From positions 1 to 8,495 of the forward strand of contig CAMJRQ010000040.1 in the NCBI GenBank assembly GCA_946408305.1: 8,495 bases of DNA, in the 5' to 3' direction. Below are positions 6,168 through 8,495 of the stretch, in pieces. The notes beneath the pieces were generated by a model. It was not told where the DNA came from. It worked only from the letters and a program-made list of their open reading frames with translations, and ran no database searches. Numbering within the stretch: position 1 is the stretch's first letter; every line of letters begins with the position of its first letter. The translations under genes were made by a program, and so were the position numbers. This DNA comes from an uncultured Prevotellaceae bacterium (GTDB lineage: Bacteria; Bacteroidota; Bacteroidia; Bacteroidales; Bacteroidaceae).

Positions 6168-7844
6168 CTATGTTTGGGCCAGCGCTTCGCGGAGCTGCTC
6201 CATGGCCTGGCGGAGGACGGAACGCGGCGTTCCGATGTTGAGCCGCATGAAGCCCTCGCCTTGTGGGCCAAAGATGGCACCATCGTTGAGCGCCAGGCGA
6301 GCGCGGTCGACAAAGAGGCTGACCAGCTCGGAATGGCTCAGGCCAAGCTTGCGGCAATCGAGCCAGACGAGGAACGAGGCCCCGGGGCGCAACGGCTCCA
6401 CGGCGGGGAGATACTCGTGGCAATGGTCCTCTACGAAGCGGACGTTCCCCTCGAGATAGCTAACGAGGCGACGGCGCCACGCCTCGCCCTGGGGGCTGAA
6501 AGCAGCAATGGTAGCAATGGGGGCCAGGAGCGTGGGCGAAGCCATCTCGCTTGCATCGAGCCAGCCGAAGAAGCGCTCGCGCAGCTGAGGATTGGGCACC
6601 ACGGCAAAGGAGCTGACGATGCCGGCCAAGTTGAACGTCTTGGAGGGCGAGGCGAAGGTGATGCTGCACTGGACTGCCGCAGGGCTGACGGAAGCGAAGG
6701 GCACGTGGCGATGGCCGAAGAGGGCCATATCGGAGTGTATCTCGTCGCTGACAACGAGCACGTCGTGGCGGGTGCAGATGTCGGCCACGGCAGCGAGCGT
6801 CTGCCTGTCCCAGACGATTCCGGCGGGGTTGTGGGGATTGGCCAGGATGAGCAGGCGGTTGCGCGGGTCGGCAGCCAACTGCTCGAGCCCCTCGAGGTCC
6901 ATCCTGTAGCCTGTGAGCCGCCCCTCGGCATCGTGTTCCTCGATGAGGGGATTCATCACGACCTGACGCCCGTTGCCCTCGGGAACGAGGCGGAAGGGGT
7001 GATAGACGGGAGGCTGGATGATGACGCGCTCGTCGGGGCGGACGAAGACGTTGACAACCATGCCGATGCCCTTGACGATGCCGGGGATGAAGGTGAGCCA
7101 TTCTCGCTCCACTTGCCAGTCGTGGCGCTGGAAGAGCCATTGGCGGATGGCGGTCCAGAAGGCGTCGGGGACGACAGTGTAGCCCAGGATGGGGTGCTCG
7201 AGGCGGCGGCGCAGGGCATCGAGGACGAAGGAGGGGGTGGCGAAGTCCATGTCGGCCACCCAGAGGGGGAGCAGGTCGGAACGGCCGAACCATTCCTGGA
7301 GGGCCGAATGTTTGACGGCGTCGGTGCCGCGGCGGTCGATGAGGCGGTCGAAGTCCTCGGTCTGCCCGTTCAGCGAGGAGTCCACGAAGCTCAGGGGAAG
7401 GAGCTGGCGCACGCTCTCGAGGACGTGCACTCCGTTCGTGCTGTGGAGAAGGACGCGGATGTCGGACTGCTGGCGGTCCTCGGTCTCGATCATCACCTGG
7501 CGGCAGGCTCCGCAGGGGGTGATGGGGGTATCGAGGAAGCAACCGCCGGTCTGGGCCGCAATGGCCAGGGCGAGGATGCGCTTGCCGGGGTGCTGGGCGG
7601 CAACGGCATAGAGCAACGTGCGCTCGGCACACATGCCCGAGGGGAAGGCGGCGGCCTCCTGGTTGCTACCAAAGAAGAGGGTTCCGTCGGAGAGACGGGC
7701 TGCGGCTCCCACATGAAAATGGGAATAAGGGGCATGGCTGGTGAGGGTGGCCCGCTGGGCTGCCTCGAGCAATTCGCGGTCGTCGGCCGGGAGCTCCTGC
7801 GGCGCGCAGACGCGGACGCGGCTCTGAATCTCGTATTCTTTCAT
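6168..7844 (-). CDS. Fused cytidine deaminase / PatB-MalY-type PLP-dependent C-S lyase
   Basis: One uninterrupted frame of 558 residues encodes two complete enzymes. Residues ~1-153 are a homotetrameric-type cytidine deaminase: SHAPYSHFHVGAA, zinc/catalytic MCAER (Cys72, Glu74) and PCGACRQ (Cys111, Cys114). This domain would convert cytidine and deoxycytidine to uridine forms. After a short linker (VDSSLNGQTE), residues ~164-558 are a fold-type I PLP enzyme of the PatB/MalY group: FDRLIDRRGT, LPLWVADMDF, ANPHNPAG, SDEIHSD and the PLP lysine in SPSKTFNLAG (Lys402), with a conserved C-terminal Arg in FMRLNIGTPR. That group cleaves cystathionine or cysteine conjugates. No ATG lies at the junction. 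The ATG at 7844 (MKEYEIQSRVRV) is preferred over the longer in-frame TTG at 7886, because that TTG falls inside the promoter -7 box and deaminases of this phylum begin in this way. The product is cytoplasmic. Fusion is seen directly; a joint function is unknown. Confidence 0.9.
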   Translation of the reverse strand: MKEYEIQSRVRVCAPQELPADDRELLEAAQRATLTSHAPYSHFHVGAAARLSDGTLFFGSNQEAAAFPSGMCAERTLLYAVAAQHPGKRILALAIAAQTGGCFLDTPITPCGACRQVMIETEDRQQSDIRVLLHSTNGVHVLESVRQLLPLSFVDSSLNGQTEDFDRLIDRRGTDAVKHSALQEWFGRSDLLPLWVADMDFATPSFVLDALRRRLEHPILGYTVVPDAFWTAIRQWLFQRHDWQVEREWLTFIPGIVKGIGMVVNVFVRPDERVIIQPPVYHPFRLVPEGNGRQVVMNPLIEEHDAEGRLTGYRMDLEGLEQLAADPRNRLLILANPHNPAGIVWDRQTLAAVADICTRHDVLVVSDEIHSDMALFGHRHVPFASVSPAAVQCSITFASPSKTFNLAGIVSSFAVVPNPQLRERFFGWLDASEMASPTLLAPIATIAAFSPQGEAWRRRLVSYLEGNVRFVEDHCHEYLPAVEPLRPGASFLVWLDCRKLGLSHSELVSLFVDRARLALNDGAIFGPQGEGFMRLNIGTPRSVLRQAMEQLREALAQT

Positions 7845-7883
7845 TTCGGTCTTAATGGGGGGCTGGGAGGTTCTTTGCTCTGA

Positions 7884-7915
7884 CAAATTTACAGCGTTTG
7901 GCCGAGACGGGCAAA
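7884..7915 (-). promoter_or_regulatory. Promoter of the deaminase-lyase fusion gene
   Basis: On the minus strand TTTG (7915-7912), a 20-base spacer and TAAATTTG (7891-7884) match the Bacteroidetes -33/-7 promoter very well. Transcription would start near 7877, about 33 bases before the ATG at 7844. This also rules out the in-frame TTG at 7886 as the start. Confidence 0.75.
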
Positions 7916-7955
7916 GTTTTTCGTCGAAATGTGCAAAGATTCGCGGGGAAATGCG

Positions 7956-7963
7956 TAATTTTG
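7956..7963 (+). promoter_or_regulatory. Probable -7 element of the glycosyltransferase gene (TAATTTTG)
   Basis: TAATTTTG fits the TAnnTTTG consensus and lies 49 bases before the ATG at 8013, giving a leader of about 43 bases. A matching -33 TTTG is not evident. It is back to back with the fusion-gene promoter in the 7845-8012 gap, which otherwise holds nothing recognisable. Confidence 0.5.
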
Positions 7964-8012
7964 CAGTACAGAAGAATGTCTGAACATCCCCTCACCAGTG
8001 CACTGAAAGCCA

Positions 8013-8495
8013 ATGGACCCTCAACCGCTCATCTCCGTCATCGTTCCCGTCTACCGGGTGGAAGAGTTTCTTCGGAAATGCGTACTCTCCCTCACGGGCC
8101 AGACCTACCGCAACCTGGAAATCTGGCTCGTGGACGACGGGAGCCCCGACCGCTGCGGCCTCATCTGCGACGAGATGGCACAGGCCGACCCGCGCATCCG
8201 AGTGATTCACAAGGCGAACGGAGGTTTGTCGTCGGCCCGCAATGCGGCGCTCGACGTGGCTCGGGGCGAATACTTCATGTTTGTGGACAGCGACGACTGG
8301 GTGGAACCCTGCTTCTGCGAGAAGGCGCTCGAGATGGTGCAGCGCGAGGGCGTGAGGCTGGCAAGTTTTGGCTTCTGGGTGGCCGAGCAGGGCAAGGACG
8401 GCGTGGCGAGGCGGAAATCCGTCAGGGTGGCAAACAAGGCCAAGCGCATGACGGGCTCCGAGGCCATCCGCTCGCTGCTACGTTTCGAGAACGCC
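8013..8495 (+). CDS. Family 2 glycosyltransferase, 3'-truncated by the window
   Basis: The frame stays open from the ATG at 8013 to the window end, giving 161 residues of the N-terminal GT-A domain; the C-terminal part is missing. The start is fixed by an in-frame TGA at 8004-8006. Family 2 motifs are clear: ISVIVPVYRVEEFLRKC (7-23), the nucleotide-binding VDDGSPD (40-46), the mid-domain NGGLSSARNAAL (69-80) and the metal-binding DSDDW (92-96, a DXD motif). These enzymes transfer a sugar from a nucleotide donor, usually at the inner face of the cytoplasmic membrane, for surface polysaccharide, O-antigen or glycoprotein glycans. Which glycan cannot be said, because no other polysaccharide gene is in view. 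No signal peptide or membrane segment is visible in this part. Confidence 0.93.
   Translation, partial: MDPQPLISVIVPVYRVEEFLRKCVLSLTGQTYRNLEIWLVDDGSPDRCGLICDEMAQADPRIRVIHKANGGLSSARNAALDVARGEYFMFVDSDDWVEPCFCEKALEMVQREGVRLASFGFWVAEQGKDGVARRKSVRVANKAKRMTGSEAIRSLLRFENA

Noticed and set aside
6174..7883. 569-codon open frame on the plus strand opposite the fusion gene
   Set aside because: It is antisense to a gene with two fully recognisable enzyme domains. Its translation is low-complexity Gly/Glu/Ala-rich and matches no family I know. GC-rich third positions keep such opposite frames open.
7845..7886. Longer N-terminus of the fusion protein from an in-frame TTG
   Set aside because: The TTG is part of the -7 promoter element TAAATTTG, so it would lie upstream of the transcript start. 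The ATG at 7844 gives the expected deaminase N-terminus.

Overview
The window looks like chromosomal DNA from a GC-rich member of the Bacteroidales, most likely Prevotella-like. Three things point there. Genes are preceded by the Bacteroidetes vegetative promoter core TAnnTTTG and AT-rich leaders rather than strong Shine-Dalgarno sites. The S16 protein carries the long Ala/Lys/Glu tail common in this phylum. The protein families are typical of the group: C10 protease with BspA-type repeats, a DUF5722-like secreted enzyme, and a 'GVYTLDGR...RGIYIV' C-terminal tail. The genus is an inference. No tRNA, rRNA, CRISPR array, transposase or phage gene was seen.

Layout: (1) 1-1119 (+), 3' part of a C10 (streptopain-type) cysteine protease fused to BspA-like leucine-rich repeats. 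(2) 1287-1841 (+), rpsP, with its own promoter core and a strong terminator. (3) 1937-2023, a short array of TTACA/TGTAA motifs spaced about one helical turn apart, between convergent genes. (4) 2043-3020 (-), a D-2-hydroxyacid (glycerate-type) dehydrogenase, whose probable leader contains a large inverted repeat. (5) 3228-3857 (+), an HD-domain phosphohydrolase, followed 23 bases later by 3881-6103 (+), a secreted glycoside-hydrolase-like protein; the two probably form an operon. (6) 6130-6166, a hairpin terminator shared by convergent genes. (7) 6168-7844 (-), a single reading frame joining an intact cytidine deaminase to an intact PatB/MalY-type PLP-dependent C-S lyase. (8) 8013-8495 (+), the 5' part of a family 2 glycosyltransferase running off the window, transcribed divergently from the fusion gene.

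The genes do not form one pathway; this is mostly a housekeeping neighbourhood with secreted or cell-surface genes interspersed. The points most worth following up are the deaminase-lyase fusion, the helically phased TTACA/TGTAA array, the secreted DUF5722-like protein, and a dispersed GC-rich palindromic repeat present both in the dehydrogenase leader and in the terminator at 6130-6166. No gap between genes exceeds about 210 bases, and each of the larger gaps is described.
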